A DNA stretch of 64,000 nucleotides from Microvelia longipes (GCA_018340805.1 JACMZG010001863.1:53397315-53461314), one strand, 5' to 3'. Positions 1-11,720 are shown, counted from the stretch's first letter. The notes: a model not told the origin generated them from the sequence alone. Made by a program: numbers and translations.

Positions 1-247
1 AAGTACATGTATAGATTGATTTTTGTACCAAGTTTCAACTCTTTAGTATAAATACACTACGATGATAACAGACACATACACTCATACATACACACACAAT
101 GTCTGTATGGTGACAACTTTGAGAAAACCACTCAGGAGGCCTTTAAAAACACCTAAAAAGAATGATTTCGGTGACATCCTAGATTTGGATTTTTTCGCCC
201 ACACAATAGTTTTCCAATATACCTACGGTATAGGAAAGGAAACGTAA
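1..247 (-). repeat. Family A repeat, 5' half (cut by window edge)
   Basis: Read on the minus strand this begins with the family's terminal hairpin (GGAAAAGTA side, degenerate here) at about 247. It runs through the GTGTTTGC word, the AGTTGTCTGT(A)TGTGTGTGTCTG stretch and the word for 'GTACAAAAATC' near the window edge. The same order of words recurs at 2333, 4519, 32272 and 59405, which is how I recognise it. The 5S-like part lies beyond the window start. The short open frame inside it is an accident of repeat sequence. Confidence 0.8.
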
Positions 248-519
248 AAATGCTGACTTTACAAACTAAGTTCATGAAGTCACGTATATTTAGTTTTCTT
301 TGAGGATTCAGGTCTCAATAATGTTGATTTGAGTACAAGGTTTTATTGGAACCACCGCATCATGTGGCAACTTGTTGCTGGGAATGAACTTCAATTCCAA
401 CAAAAGGATTTTGATATTTATACTATGTCTACAAAAATAATAATAATAATAAAAACTATTTTTTTGTGCCAATAAGTATACAAAAATATACAATAGCTTG
501 AGGTCATATATATATATAA

Positions 520-930
520 TATGCTGTCCCTATTTGGAATAATTTGACCAAAACCAGATCTGACCAAATTGAGAAAATTCAGAGGGTTTTTATTCGTAGT
601 GTCTATTTTCGTTATTTTTACAGTCGTGTTATTTATAAATATGAATCTTTATGTTTTCGTCTTAGCCACGAATCTCTATTCATGAGGAGAAGCGCTTACA
701 AACTCTACCTAGCTAAAGTTTTTAACGAATCGGCTGTCTGTCTTGAGACCACCAATAACGTCACTGTGCTTCCTCTTGGTAGAAGAGTTGTCGTCATCTT
801 TATATTAATGAAGTTACCACCGTTTCACCATTAGTACGTTGTGTCCATAGTTTTAATTCGTTAGGTATAAGTGTTGCTGAGTCACAAAGTATTAAAAGAC
901 TTTCTGATATAATTTCTCTATTACCCTGAA
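520..930 (+). pseudogene. Non-LTR retrotransposon (LINE) reverse transcriptase tail, decayed
   Basis: The frame from 520 reads YAVPIWNNLTKTRSDQIEKI, then QRVFIRSVYFRYF. This is the familiar block just after the catalytic part of LINE reverse transcriptases (Y-x-x-P-x-W, then D-x-I-E-K-x-Q-R). Further on, SLCFRLSHESLFMRRSAYKLYLAKVF fits the 'L-x-x-R-R' helix, and near 840-905 a shifted frame gives PLVRCVHSFNSL, similar to the last conserved FN block. No catalytic YADD part remains, and the frame changes at least once, so this is a 5'-truncated or eroded copy. The CR1/L2 or Jockey type cannot be decided. It encodes no active enzyme. Confidence 0.65.
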
Positions 931-1151
931 TCTTATGGTTTTATTTCTGTTATTATAGTGGTGCTTATCTCCATTTTTTGTATAATTGCCAAAATTTTTC
1001 TTTACTTGAACTAGCTGGTTTAGTATATGAATGGTTTAGTATATGGCTGGTATTGTTAAAACTTTAAATTTCCTAAATAATGTCTTGCAGGATTTTCTAG
1101 GTGGTATATTGCCTATGCATCTAAGTATGCAAACGTAAAGCAGAATATTAA

Positions 1152-1420
1152 AGGTACGTACAGGGTACGTACCTCTGAACTTTTTCTATCATATCAAATT
1201 CCCTACGCTTATCTTTACTTCTTAGGACTAAAAATCGCTCGTCCTCAAATAAGAAAAAAAATATACTACAACACGCATTAAATACTTTTGTTTTATTCCC
1301 ATTGGTCACCTATCTCAAAACTGATTTGGTGCTTTACTTTTATGATCTTACGAAAACCTTAGATTTGCCACTTTACAACCAAACTTATACTTACGCGAAA
1401 AGATACAATTGCACCAATTG
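1152..1420 (-). repeat. Family A repeat, 3' part, degenerate
   Basis: The minus strand shows the family's 3' words: GGTAC...GTACC-like hairpin, 'CTCGTCC', and the 5S-like stretch between about 1290 and 1350, all worn. Sequence words match the better copies at 12940 and 32272. Confidence 0.55.
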
Positions 1421-2332
1421 TCAAAATATAGTTTGATATATGGAGGAAGGATTAAATTTTTATATATATTCCCTATATAGTGTCATTTAAATACGTTAGT
1501 AGTATAGAGAGTTTAATATGGACAAATAATCTTAATGAACAACCCTGGTAGAGTTTCATGATAAGAAACTTAAATAATATAAAAGTGGAAAGTTTTGACT
1601 TTGTCATTACTGAAGAATGGTTACTTTGATTATTTATAGCGAGGCAGGGTGAAGCACGCTACCTTATTATTTCTACACTTAATTCTTTACATAGCCTTGA
1701 TTAGATCAACAACTCAAATTATATTATAACACTTTAAACAAGATTTTAAAAATAGAGCTTTTCAACTTAATATAACTTTAATTTAATGTATTAAGTACAA
1801 GCGTTAAACAAGTCTATTTTAATTTTAAGACTCTGGACTTAAAGTAAAATTACACTTAAAAAAGGACGCATGTAATTTTTTTAGAACTTATTTAAATATT
1901 AAAAGAATTTTAATGTTGGACGCTGCATGCAGAATGAAAGCGGCACGAAGTTCCAACAATAAAATCTTAAAACAATACTTAAGCTTAAGTTAAACTTTTT
2001 CAAAAAATAATGATAGTCTTATTTAGTATTAAGTTTCTGTTTAAACATCTCATTACATTTTTATTGAGATTAAGCACGACTTATCCAAAGTCATTGATAT
2101 AGGAATAAGTCTAACTCAATTCCAATAGAGTGGTCATTGATCTCGATCCTCTACGTCGGATCTAATAAATACGCAATCAGCCATACGTATTGTTGGTCTC
2201 GGTCGAATTCACTAGGTGTTTATTAGTGTTTTTGAAATAGCATTGATTGTGTTCTCTAGTTCAGCCGTACAAAGCTCTTTTGTTTTCTCCTATATTGACA
2301 GGTAACTTTTTCTATTGCAATTGTAACTAAAT
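1421..2332. other. AT-rich interval, no gene seen
   Basis: No convincing open frame, RNA gene or recognisable element. It has a short inverted word pair (ATGTTGGA at about 1913, TCCAACAAT at about 1952) and a slightly GC-richer patch at 2120-2215 without a readable frame. Confidence 0.5.
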
Positions 2333-2760
2333 AATTTTTACTTTTCCTCATTTATACCGTAGGTATAAATGAAAAGTATTGTGTTTGCAAAAAACTCCGA
2401 AACTGGGATGTCAACCGGAATTAACGGTTTCAAGTGTTTTAAGAAGGCCTCTTTGAGAAGTTTTCACAAAGTTGTCTGTTTGTATGTGTGTGTCTGTTAC
2501 AATCGTAGCTCCTAGTGTATTTATGCTAGAGAATTAAAACTTTGAAGAAAAATCAATCTATCGCTGTAGTAGTGCTATTCGGAAAATAATTTTTTATAAC
2601 GTCATTAACCCGCAATAAGACTCGGCAAAATTTTTGAAAAATCACAAAATGCGAAAAAATTATGCATTATTCATAAAATTATGAAATTTGGCACGCATTT
2701 ATCCATGTATAAGATTAACATACGTGTTATGTATCGTCGGTGGGCAATACTAAATGACCT
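2333..2760 (+). repeat. Family A repeat, 5' half
   Basis: Starts with the terminal hairpin (TACTTTTCCTCATTTATACC, GTAGGTATA, GAAAAGTA) and then GTGTTTGC. It continues through the 'TATGACGTCATTAACCCGC'-like block near 2598, here TATAACGTCATTAACCCGC, to the 'GGCACGCAT' block near 2690. It breaks off before the 5S-like part. Confidence 0.85.
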
Positions 2761-3125
2761 AATTTAAATTGAAAGGCAATCATCAGTTTGTTATCCTGGG
2801 CGACGTGCCAGCAGAGTGCATAAAAATCAGCATATTATTTATATAGAAGGCAATGGTATTTTTAAGGGTTTAGTTCCTGACTAGACCTCTATGGTTTCGT
2901 TCGTTTTATTTGTTTGGTCCTGGATCTAGGTAAAAATGATGTAATTCTTACAAATGCTAAAATCTGTTATGATTTATCTCCAAAAACACTTCTGAATTGT
3001 ATAATACCTCATAAAATAGCATAATGATCTATAACACTTGGTTCACTACTGTTACGCCGCCAAGGAGAAGCTGATAATTGCCTCTCAAATTAAATTAAAT
3101 CCTATAGTATTGCCAACCTAACATG
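2761..3125. other. Interval without gene
   Basis: Unique-looking, moderately AT-rich. I see no frame longer than chance and no known repeat word. Confidence 0.4.
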
Positions 3126-3176
3126 CACACACACACCACACACACACACACACACACCACACACACACACACACAC

Positions 3177-3213
<37 letters not shown>
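3126..3213. repeat. (CA)n(TA)n microsatellite
   Basis: About 54 bp of CA with two CCA interruptions run directly into about 34 bp of TA. The junction of a purine-pyrimidine tract with a self-complementary tract is a typical slippage site. Confidence 0.95.
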
Positions 3214-4518
3214 CTGAATCCCTTCCCCTTAAAAAACCACATCCATCCTTCATGACCCATATCTCATCAGCTTAATTTACTTTTGGAAAAAATTCGCCAA
3301 TTTGAAACTGCCTAGTTACGTAATCTAGTAATGTTGAAAATATTAGCAAATAAATAGTTATCAAAAATCAAATTTAATTAACAACTTACAAAGTCAAATC
3401 TAATTTTAGACTCGTTAGATTTAAATTAGAAACAATGTAGTTTGTATTGGATAATAGCTGGTATACTTGACTTTGGTTGACAACTCGCTTCTATTGATCA
3501 AACACTCAGTCTTCATGAACTTATTTATTATTGCTCTTACCTTCATCAACTATATGCATCTACTTTTAAATCTTTTATCTAATAATTATGAAAGTAATTA
3601 GAACTTACTTACGATATTTCAAACTATGTTGTGAAATACCTCTAGACTAAAGTGATGTAGAAATTTATACAATAGTGGTCCCATTCTATGGTTTGAGTTG
3701 CTCCTTTTAAACCATGTTTCTAAGGAATCAAGATGGTCTTGTATATTATTTGAAGCCTGAACTGGATCTGTGTGAACTGATAGCATACTTTTTATGATGA
3801 ACTGATAAAGTACAACAACAACACATTTTTTTTTACCACAAGAAGTAACAACATTGCAATGTTTGGGTAACAGTTACCAAAATGATAATGGTAAACTTAC
3901 AAAATTGAGTTTAAAAAGTCTAGGACATGATTCCCCTCATATTTTAAGGATTTTATTTTGGTGATCTGAATTGTTTCACCCTGTATACCCATGAATGGTA
4001 CCTCTATTTTATTATTAGAAACTACTATTGCGTTACTTATGTGGAATTTTCAAGATTTTTAAAAATGCTTTGTATTTTGTTAATTTTATATTTTTTTTAT
4101 TTAAATAAATTTATAAATAAAAATATTACTGCTTGGATAGTGTTTTACTTCTTATTTGATCTATATTGGGAGAAATTATACTGGGCTGTAACATTTAAAA
4201 CATTTGGCACCCCTTCTCGGTTGACAATGTTCATAATTCGGTATACACAGTTGTTAAAATTGTTTAATAACCCTCCCATAATTTTAAGATAACCCCAACC
4301 CCCTGTAAATATGGTTATTAAATGAAGCCCTGATATCTTAGAGTATAATACTTAATATTGAAGGAGCATAGGACTGTAAACAGAATGAAATTCCTCTGAT
4401 AACACAAGAGCCGGTTTACTGGTGGTCTTAAGTAGAGGTACCACCTTGAAACAATACATTTTTTATTGTTTTTATCATTCTTACATTGTTGGCGCCCAGC
4501 CCGCAATTTTTAAATTTT
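3214..4518. other. AT-rich interval, no gene seen
   Basis: The 83-codon frame at 4041-4292 is rich in F, Y, I, L, N and K as expected from AT-rich chance sequence. It matches no family I know and shows no splice or promoter context. Nothing else is supported. Confidence 0.45.
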
Positions 4519-5352
4519 TACTTTTCCTCATTTATACTGTAGGTATACAGGAAAAGTATTGTGTTTGCAAAAAAAAAATCAAAAACCAGGATGAAACCGA
4601 AGTTATCTGATTCAGGCATTTTTAAGGCCTCTTGAGTGGTTTTTGCAAAGTTGTCTGTATGTGTTTGTGTGTCTGTTATTATCGTAGAGCCCAGTGTATT
4701 TATGCTAGAGAGTTAAAAAATTGTACAAAAATGATTCTACTGCTGTAGTTGTACTATTCGGAAAATATTTTTTATGACGTCATTAACCGCAATAATAATT
4801 CAGCAAAAATTTCGAAAAATCATAAAACACGAAAAAATGATGCGATCAGATTGAGATTTGGCACTCATGTGACTATGTATGAGACTAACATATTTGCTAA
4901 GTTTCATCTCATTATCAGCTTTAGTTAAATTTTTATTGAATGACTTGTATAAGTTTTTTAAAAAATTGGGAAATGGTCCAATTGAGTTGAAATTCGGTAC
5001 GAATGCATACCATTACCTAAGTAAACATAACGTTACTTAAGTAAGTACATTAAGTTTCGATTCAATGCGACAAGTATATCTATGATTTTTGTAGGGTCAT
5101 AAAAATTAAGGAGCATTGAGCGTGATCAATGCTTTATGGGTGCCTGCTTCGGATGCAGCAGTATTGGAGAATGATACAGATGCATTTACTATCTGAACAC
5201 GAGCAAATCGAATCCAAAGACATGTTGCCATATTAATATGAAGAACTGAATTTCTAAGGACGAGCGAAGCGAGTCCGAAGCAGGGAGGATGAGAGTAGTG
5301 ATCCGATGTAACAAGGAAAAGTTCCAAGGTACTCCGTACCCGATTTTTTTTT
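4519..5352 (+). repeat. Family A repeat, full-length copy
   Basis: One of the most complete copies, about 834 bp. Order seen: terminal hairpin 4519-4558; GTGTTTGC; TGTGTGTCTGTTAT; 'TTATGACGTCATTAACC' near 4767; 'GAGATTTGGCAC' near 4852; 'GAGTTGAAATTCGGTAC' near 4984; a worn 5S-like segment at about 5098-5140; two GAGCGAAGCGAG-type units; 'GGAAAAGTTCC' near 5313; the GGTAC...GTACC hairpin; and a nine-T run ending at 5352. It encodes no protein. Together with the opposite-strand copy at 5717-6335 it forms a large inverted pair with a 364-bp spacer. Confidence 0.9.
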
Positions 5353-5399
5353 CTCATGGAATAATAAAATGAATTTTATACAAAACAAAACAAAAAAAA

Positions 5400-5440
5400 C
5401 TACTTCTGAAAATGGCCTAATTTACGGCCGAAAGCTGAAA
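5400..5440 (+). ncRNA. Decayed hammerhead-like core
   Basis: CTGAAAA (5406-5412) stands where CTGANGA is expected. GGCC (5414-5417) can pair with GGCC (5426-5429), followed directly by GAAA (5430-5433) and GCTG. The loss of the conserved G in the first box and the G after the following T suggest it cannot cleave. The same element tail recurs at 49850 and, more fragmentary, at 37200 (GGCCGAAAGCTG). Confidence 0.35.
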
Positions 5441-5716
5441 TTTTTGTTTTTATTCAATCTGACCACTATATGAAATATTTTCTTATTTAAATATTTTACT
5501 TCACCTATGGTTCTTCCATTAATATTTTACTCGTTTGAATCCCTACCTATAGAAACAGATGCTCTTATTTCCTTTGAGGAACCTTTTTCGGACAATTTAC
5601 CAGCAGTACAACCAACCGCATGATTAAAAACATGTCTTTAAAAATGTATAAAAAAACAGGGAAAAATTTATATAACAAAATCGTATAAAATAATATAAAA
5701 ATTATATAAAAAAATA

Positions 5717-6335
5717 TAAAAAATCGGGTACAGGGTACCTCGGGACCTTCATCACATCAGATTCGTTACGCTCATTCTCTCTGCTTCGGACTCACTTCGC
5801 TCGCCTTCAGATAGTAAATTCATCCGCTTCATTCTCAGTGGTCACTCATACAGCACTGACCACGCTCAATGGTATTTAACTTTTATGATCCAACTATATA
5901 CTTGTCGCATTCAAACGAAACTTTGTGTATTTTATATTAAGTAAAGGTTTAAATTTGTACTAAATTTCAACTCATTTGAATAATTCTCTAATTTTTTACA
6001 ATTTTTTAGAATTGTTCATAAGACATTAGATAAAAATTAAACTAATGCTGATAATGTGATGAAACTTGACACATATGTTATTCTTATAGATGGTTACACG
6101 CGTGACAATTATTTTCTAAAAAGCAGGACTACAGCGGTAGAATGATTTTTGTACGAAGTTTCAACTCTCTTGCATTACTTCACTGGGCACTAAGATGATA
6201 ACAGACACACACACTACAGACAGGCAGACATCTTTGCAAAAACCACTCAGGAGGCTTTTAAAACATCCCGGTTTCGTTTTTTTTTGCAAACACAATACTT
6301 TTCCTATATACCTACGGTATAAATGAGGAAAAGTA
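5717..6335 (-). repeat. Family A repeat, nearly full length with internal deletion
   Basis: The minus-strand copy ends with the terminal hairpin near 6296-6335. At the other end it has the CGGGTACAGGGTACC hairpin at 5723-5738 after the A-run. The 5S-like segment is at about 5850-5885 (GGTCACTCATACAGCACTGACC on the plus strand, shortened). It lies tail to tail with the 4519-5352 copy. Confidence 0.85.
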
Positions 6336-6544
6336 AAAACAAGCAATTATTAAATATTTCATAAACATGTAAGAGAAAACAATATATATGTATTAAGCTG
6401 TATTGATTAGCAAAATTTGAAATTCAAGAAAATTAAAATGCATGAATAAATAGCATGTTATTTATTGCTTTGCAAGAAAATACCATGCAATATTTAGCAA
6501 TATCTGGTCACGCATAGAGAGTGTTTAATTAAATTTTTATTTTT

Positions 6545-7190
6545 ATTCCTAAGTAGTGTGTAGTCCCCACACTACTCTGCTTATAGCCACTACTACCAAG
6601 AAATCACCGACTTACCCCACTGGACATTCGTCCTCACTAGAGACTCATAACTGGGGTAGATCTGTCGATTGAGGCAGGTCAAATCGACCACCTCCAAGGA
6701 AAAGACCTTTGAGATAGATGCTGACTCCAAATTTGACAGAGGCATTAAAATTAGTCTTTACGGTCCTTAGCTTCGACACTTTAATAAATGAGAATCTGGT
6801 GGGTGTGAAGACTGAGCCGAATCTAAAACCACCAATACTTCTAAACTTTCTGCTTCAATCATCTGGGTGGAAGCTGAAGATCCTGCGATTTTGGTTGCTG
6901 AAGTTGATGGTTTCTGAATGGCGGCGATGTCTACTCTAGAGTGGTCCAAAGGCAAGCGACACCCGAAGAAGAGGGACACTCTGAGAGGAGACCGCCCCAC
7001 GGGGGTCCCCCAAGACAATCGATTCACCGACATTTCAAGGTTCTGTCACCTTTTATAGCGGAAGAGACCCTGACTCAGAAGCACCTCGCCGCCTACGTAA
7101 TCCAGTAGGGACCAAGAAACCCCCCGACTCAGCATCCAACTCAAGCACCGACGACTCATGTAGAAGCCTTTAGCTTATGAAGGGAGTCCA
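6545..7190. other. GC-richer segment, origin unknown
   Basis: Base composition is clearly less AT-rich than its neighbours, and several frames stay open for 70-90 codons. Plus frame 6980-7180 reads for instance PPHGGPPRQS in one phase, and an 88-codon frame runs on the minus strand at 6767-7033. None shows a domain I recognise, and no frame is dominant. It may be a decayed coding exon or retroelement gag/ORF1 region; I cannot decide. Confidence 0.3.
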
Positions 7191-7807
7191 AATAAGTCAT
7201 ATTTAGATTTCTGTTCAGAAATTTTGATAAAATTTTAGCGCTAAATTCTTTTAAGTGTATTCAAACGGTTTGATATGAGATTGGTGTGTATTAGATCCTA
7301 AATCATTCATTCACAGGCAAAGTGGGGCAACAATGAAATACCTACATATCTAGGTTAGAGACTAAACAAGACTAGGGTGAGGGAATGGTAGGGGCTAGAC
7401 CTATCTAGTATGGTCACCTTTTCTCATAATCTCTATAATTATGCACAAATTGATAGCCGAGGGGTCGAGCGGACCCCACAATAACCTCTAAATAGAGAGT
7501 TAATTAACTGATTACGATTGACAACATGTAATTGAATAAGAAAGCTTCTCGCTACCTATATATTGCCATGCAGTATTAAGCCATCTTTCAGATATAAATA
7601 TTCTCCTAATGAAAATTAGAAAAATAATTTCTGTAAAAATAGATGGTAAATGTAAACAGAGTTTGAAGTTTGTTTATTTGGCAGCCGTTCCTCTTTGCTT
7701 TGTAAACTCTGGTTTATTCATTTGGCAAACTTTTTCTTTTTGTTTTGCCTCATTGAACATTTTGTTTTTCACTTCAGCTCGTAAATAGCTGAGTTCCCAT
7801 GCATTAA

Positions 7808-7808
<1 letters not shown>
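7191..7808. other. Interval without gene
   Basis: AT-rich with a slightly GC-richer patch at 7370-7490. No frame, RNA or repeat recognised. Confidence 0.4.
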
Positions 7809-7884
<76 letters not shown>

Positions 7885-7952
7885 CAAAGTATGTGTGTGT
7901 GTGTGTGTGTGTTGTGTGTGTGGTGTGTGTGTGTTGTGTGTGTGTGTATACT
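7809..7952. repeat. (TA)n and (TG)n microsatellite
   Basis: About 75 bp of TA (one interruption TACATA), a short linker ACAAAGTA, then about 60 bp of TG with TTG and TGG interruptions. Confidence 0.95.
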
Positions 7953-8084
7953 AACAATAAAGACGAAACTGTTATTGAAACCAAGAAACCAATTTCATCT
8001 TAAATCTACCATATTGAAATAAAATAAATTAATTTTTATAGTTTTTTTATCTCTCCCGGATGTACTTTTCCTCATTGTGCATAG

Positions 8085-8350
8085 AAAAATTCTGGCGCGG
8101 TGGTCCGCATGTCGGGCGAATTTCCTTTGGATGCGTGTTTCCGTGCCTTTTACATTATATAAGTTTCAACTACTAAATAAATAATTCCGCGCGGTGGTCC
8201 GCTGTCGGCGAATTTCATTTAGAATGCGTGTTTCCGTGCTAAACAACCCATATCTTGCTTATGCAAGAACCATGCCCATTGCGTGGTTCCGGTTCATGCT
8301 GTCAAGCACTGCTCGTAACTCATTTTATCTGTATTTTCCAAAGGAAATGC
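8085..8350 (+). repeat. Family B repeat (GGCGCGGTGGTCCGC), with internal duplication
   Basis: The word GGCGCGGTGGTCCGCATGTC followed by GGGCGAATTTCCTTT and GCGTGTTTCCGTGC occurs twice (about 8093 and 8190). It is followed by 'AGAACCATGCCCATTGCGTG' and 'CACTGCTCGTAACTCATTTT'. The same layout recurs at 13990-14290. GGCGCGGTGG resembles a tRNA A box, but no good B box follows at the right spacing, so a tRNA origin is only a guess. Confidence 0.6.
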
Positions 8351-8394
8351 GCATAATTATCTAATTAATTGTACAAAACTATGCCTCTAAAATT

Positions 8395-8640
8395 AAACCA
8401 CTTAGAGTAGTCGTATCGACTTCGGACCGGTTTCATTCGATTCAGCGTCTCAAAAACATAAATATTGACCTTTTTCGCGGCAAAAAATATTAACCCTGAA
8501 TTTTGCTGATTTTTTGAAAATTTCGCTGACTCAGCAAACCGGGTTAATGACGTCACAAAAACCTGGTTTTCATAGGGTTCGTGTCCTCCCGTCCTCCGAA
8601 GGTTGATTTTTGTACCAAGTTTGGTTAAAAAATATTTAAT
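8395..8640 (-). repeat. Family E end plus family A middle fragment
   Basis: 8395-8450 (GTAGTCGTATCGACTTC, ACCGGTTTCATTCG) matches, inverted, sequence at 39455-39500 and 25550-25580. 8505-8625 carries the family A words 'AAATTTCGCTGA', 'GGGTTAATGACGTCA' and 'TTGATTTTTGTACCAAGTTT' in minus orientation. Confidence 0.5.
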
Positions 8641-8654
8641 CCGTTCGAAGAAAT

Positions 8655-8799
<145 letters not shown>

Positions 8800-8819
8800 G
8801 TCTCGCGAAAATTTTTCAT

Positions 8820-8927
8820 TAGGGAGCTCTGAAACGGATTTGTGTCGTGGTCCGAGGTTCGAATTCCGCCATGACGCCTATCCCATTAGCGAATTTTTTC
8901 CCAAAGGAAATTCGCTAAAAGTATTGT
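8820..8927 (+). repeat. tRNA-derived SINE head fragment
   Basis: GTGGTCCGAGGTTCGAATTC continues into CGCC, containing a near-consensus RNA polymerase III B box (GGTTCGAATTCC). No complete A box or cloverleaf is present, so it is a repeat relic and not a tRNA gene. It is followed by 'CCAAAGGAAATTCGC', a word shared with family B, and abuts a family A fragment. Confidence 0.55.
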
Positions 8928-9289
8928 GTTTGAATAAAAAATCTGAAACCGGGATTTTACTGGAATTATCCGTTTTAGTTGAAATTTGGTACAAGTATAT
9001 TCCTTTACGTAATAAATAAGTATACTAAGTTTTGTTCTATGGTTTTTGTTAAATCATTAACGTTAAGCAGTATCGAGCGATGTCAGGGCCTGGATGGGTG
9101 ACTGGGGAAATAAAACAATGGAATTACGATCTAAGGACGAGCGAAGTGGGGCCGAAGACATTTTGCTGTATTAGTATGGCGATTTGTGTATCTAAAGAAG
9201 AGCGAAGCAAGTTCGTACTATAGAGGATGAGGGTAGCGAATCCAATGTGGTTAGGAAAAGTTCCGAGGTACCCCGTACCCGATTTTTTT
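8928..9289 (+). repeat. Family A repeat, internally deleted, with good 5S-like segment
   Basis: The GTGTTTG start is joined directly to 'GAAATTTGGTACAAGTATAT', so the middle is missing. 9061-9110 reads GTTAAGCAG...GCCTGGATGGGTGACTGGGG, which follows the 5S internal promoter order (A box, intermediate element, C box). GAGCGAAGTGGG and GAGCGAAGCAAG units follow, then GGTACCCCGTACCCGA and a seven-T run ending at 9289. Confidence 0.85.
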
Positions 9290-9694
9290 AATAGCCGAGT
9301 GATTTAGGGTTAAGCGTAGTGGGCATGTCTCGCAAATGAAACGTAAATCACCATCTATCTCAGCCTATCTTCAGTTCCGACAACTGAATAACATCCAATT
9401 CGATTATAGTAGAAGATATGACCTATTTCCCAAATATATTTTTATGATATTTTCCAACATAAATCTGTTCCAACATGTTGCACATGTCTTGTTTAGATAT
9501 TCTAAACATAGTTTATGTGAAGTGGGCCACTTTTTATGTATCCATAGTCTTTGTATTCGTTGTTTATTTATAATTTATACAGTCATCTATCAATCTATAT
9601 AAACATTCAGATTACATCTTTTTATTTTTTTCTTGAGCTGATTTGACTCTGTGCATAGTATTGTTTTAAATAGCCATCTAATTTTGTTTATAAA
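9290..9694. other. Interval without gene
   Basis: An 88-codon frame (9336-9602) starts MKRKSPSISAYLQFRQ and is otherwise aromatic and isoleucine-rich. I recognise no family and treat it as chance. Confidence 0.35.
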
Positions 9695-10243
9695 TTCTGC
9701 TGATGTTCTAACTTCTTATAGAATTAAAGAACCAATAATTCTGCTGATGTTCTAACTTCTTATAGAATTAAAGAACCAATAATTCTGCTGATGTTCTAAC
9801 TTCTTGTAGAATTAAAGAACCAATAATTCTGCTGATGTTTAACTTCTTATAGAATTAAAGACCAATAATTCTGCTGAGTTCTAACTTCTTATAGATTAAA
9901 GAACCAATATTCTGCGATGTTCTAACTTCTTGTGCTGTGTTTTAACTTCTTATATAATATAGAACCAATAATTAGCCATCTAATTTTGTTTTTTAATTCT
10001 GCTGATGTTCTAACTTCTTATAGAGTTATAGAACCAATAATTAGCCATCTAATTTTGTTTTTTAATTTTGCTGATGTTCTAACTTCTTATAGAATTAAAG
10101 AACCAATAATTCTGCTGATGTTCAAACTTCTTATACAATTAAAGAACCAATAATTCTGCTGATGTTCTAACTTCTTATAGAATTAAAGAACCAATAATTC
10201 TGCTGATGTTCTAACTTCTTATAGAGTTAAAGAACCAATAAGA
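9695..10243. repeat. Minisatellite, 44-bp unit
   Basis: About twelve copies of a unit beginning AATTCTGCTGATGTTCTAAC and containing CTTCTTATAGAATTAAAGAA, with single-base deletions between 9835 and 9925 and a spacer variant 'TAGCCATCTAATTTTGTTT' around 9665, 9973 and 10043. The unit is not a multiple of three. Confidence 0.95.
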
Positions 10244-10560
10244 AATTTAATGTATATTTGATAATATTATACATGTATCAACCAAAATTAGTTATTTATT
10301 AAGTCTCGAAGGAACATTCCTAACCTATATTTACAGTTATTAATCCATTAGAGGTAACAAAAGTAATTAAAAAATTAATAATATTAGTAAAAGCAAATTA
10401 AAATTTGCTTATAGCCTCCATAGGGAATCACTAGGAAAAAATTGGGTGCGGGCTACCTCGGAATATATATTATTATATATATATATATATTATATATATA
10501 TATCCTCTTCCACAGTGGATTCGCTGAGTTCATTAGAGTATAAAAATCACCGACTCCATG
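10244..10560. other. Interval with (TA)n tract
   Basis: It has a short TA microsatellite at about 10464-10503. A worn piece of the family A 3' words is just before it (GGGTGCGGGCTACCTCGGAA, 10443-10462). No gene. Confidence 0.45.
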
Positions 10561-10761
10561 CTGCAACACTTTCGCTTACACACTTTTTATAAATAATTTT
10601 ATAAAAAAAAATATTTTTATAAAATTAAAATTAAAATTATTTTATGAAGTTATTTAAAAAAAATGCTTTTCCTTGCCTGAACCAAGGTTGTTTTAACATT
10701 TTGCAACACCCTGCTCGGCTAGGGGGGGGGGGGAGCCTGACCCCCCTGGCTACTCCCATGT
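10561..10761 (-). repeat. Poly-G-ended repeat, copy 1
   Basis: Reads, reverse-complemented, CATGGGAGTAGCCAGGGGGG...CTAGCCGAGCAGG...GGTTCAGGCA. The same order is on the plus strand at 35389-35560. The TAGCCAGGGGGG end resembles, but is not identical to, the hAT-like ends at 16159 and 40528. Terminal duplications were not found. Confidence 0.6.
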
Positions 10762-11284
10762 AAACCATGTTATATAAATATTATAGATATTATTATGTTA
10801 ATATTATTTATCCATGCCTATGTCTATGTTAACATCTCATCGGCGCGTGCTTATTTAATATTCTTTCTAATTGAGCATATTCTGCATTCTATCGGTGATT
10901 TTGCTTACTAAACTCCAACTTAGTTGAAATACTATCCGTTAGATGTCTCTAGGTGTACGAGTTTGTAGGTCGATAGTAAAGAGCGGGGTCGAAGGGTCAC
11001 ACAGGCTGGTTACTTACAGGCCGGGTTGCCCCTGACCTCAAATAACTCCAGCTCTATTCCCTATCCCCCTATAAATACACAACTTGCGTGAAATAATCTA
11101 ATTTTAGCATCTCCTCTCCATTGATATAATTATACTCTATTGGGGGGGGGGGGGATTAGAGTGAATTTCTAATAAATATTAACTTTGATCTTTATTTAGC
11201 AACCACCTCCCTGCAAATACACAAACCTTCTCGTATACTGCCATTTGCCAACATTTCAAATGGAGATAAAATTATTTTAAAAAA
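10762..11284. other. Interval without gene
   Basis: Contains a G12 run at about 11143-11154 and a GC-richer patch at 10980-11060. No open frame or RNA gene. Confidence 0.4.
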
Positions 11285-11720
11285 ATTATCCAATTTCCTC
11301 ATTTAAACTGTATTAGGTATGTTATGATTCGAATTTTCAATATGACTTGTATATCTATGGTTTTTGCTAGATCACTAATGTTGTGTAGCATGGAGCGAGG
11401 TCAGTAACTGGATGAGTGATCGCTGGGAATAAAACGGATGTTTTCACTGTCTGAGGACGAGAAATAGTATCAGTCCAAAAAGGTATCGCAGTATAAATTA
11501 GATGATTTCCGTATTTATAGGATGAGCTTAGCGACTTGGACAAAGAAAGGAAAAGTTCCAACTCTCATCCTAGCTGCTCAACTTTTATGATTTTACAAAA
11601 ACCGAATATATATTTTCCCTATACATTGTACTAACTTTGTATACTTATTTGTTATGAAAAAGCTACTCTAGTACCAAATTTCAACTCATTTTTTTCGATT
11701 TATTAGAATTTTAAAGTAAT
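11285..11720. repeat. Two family A fragments in opposite orientation
   Basis: 11285-11560 is plus-oriented and degenerate: it keeps 'TATATCTATGGTTTTTG', the 5S-like stretch GTGTAGCATGGAGCGAGGTC...CTGGATGAGTGATCGCTGGG and one GAGGACGAG word. 11565-11720 is minus-oriented and starts near the 5S-like part (GCTGCTCAACTTTTATGA). They form a small imperfect inverted pair. Confidence 0.65.

Noticed and set aside
544..834. Independent 96-codon gene
   Set aside because: The frame continues upstream of its first start-like codon into the reverse transcriptase block (from 520), so it is part of a LINE relic.
9695..10243. Possible CRISPR array
   Set aside because: The 44-bp units follow each other without unique spacers and the genome is clearly animal. 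The same applies to the arrays at 46070, 47695, 50487, 56515 and 61605.
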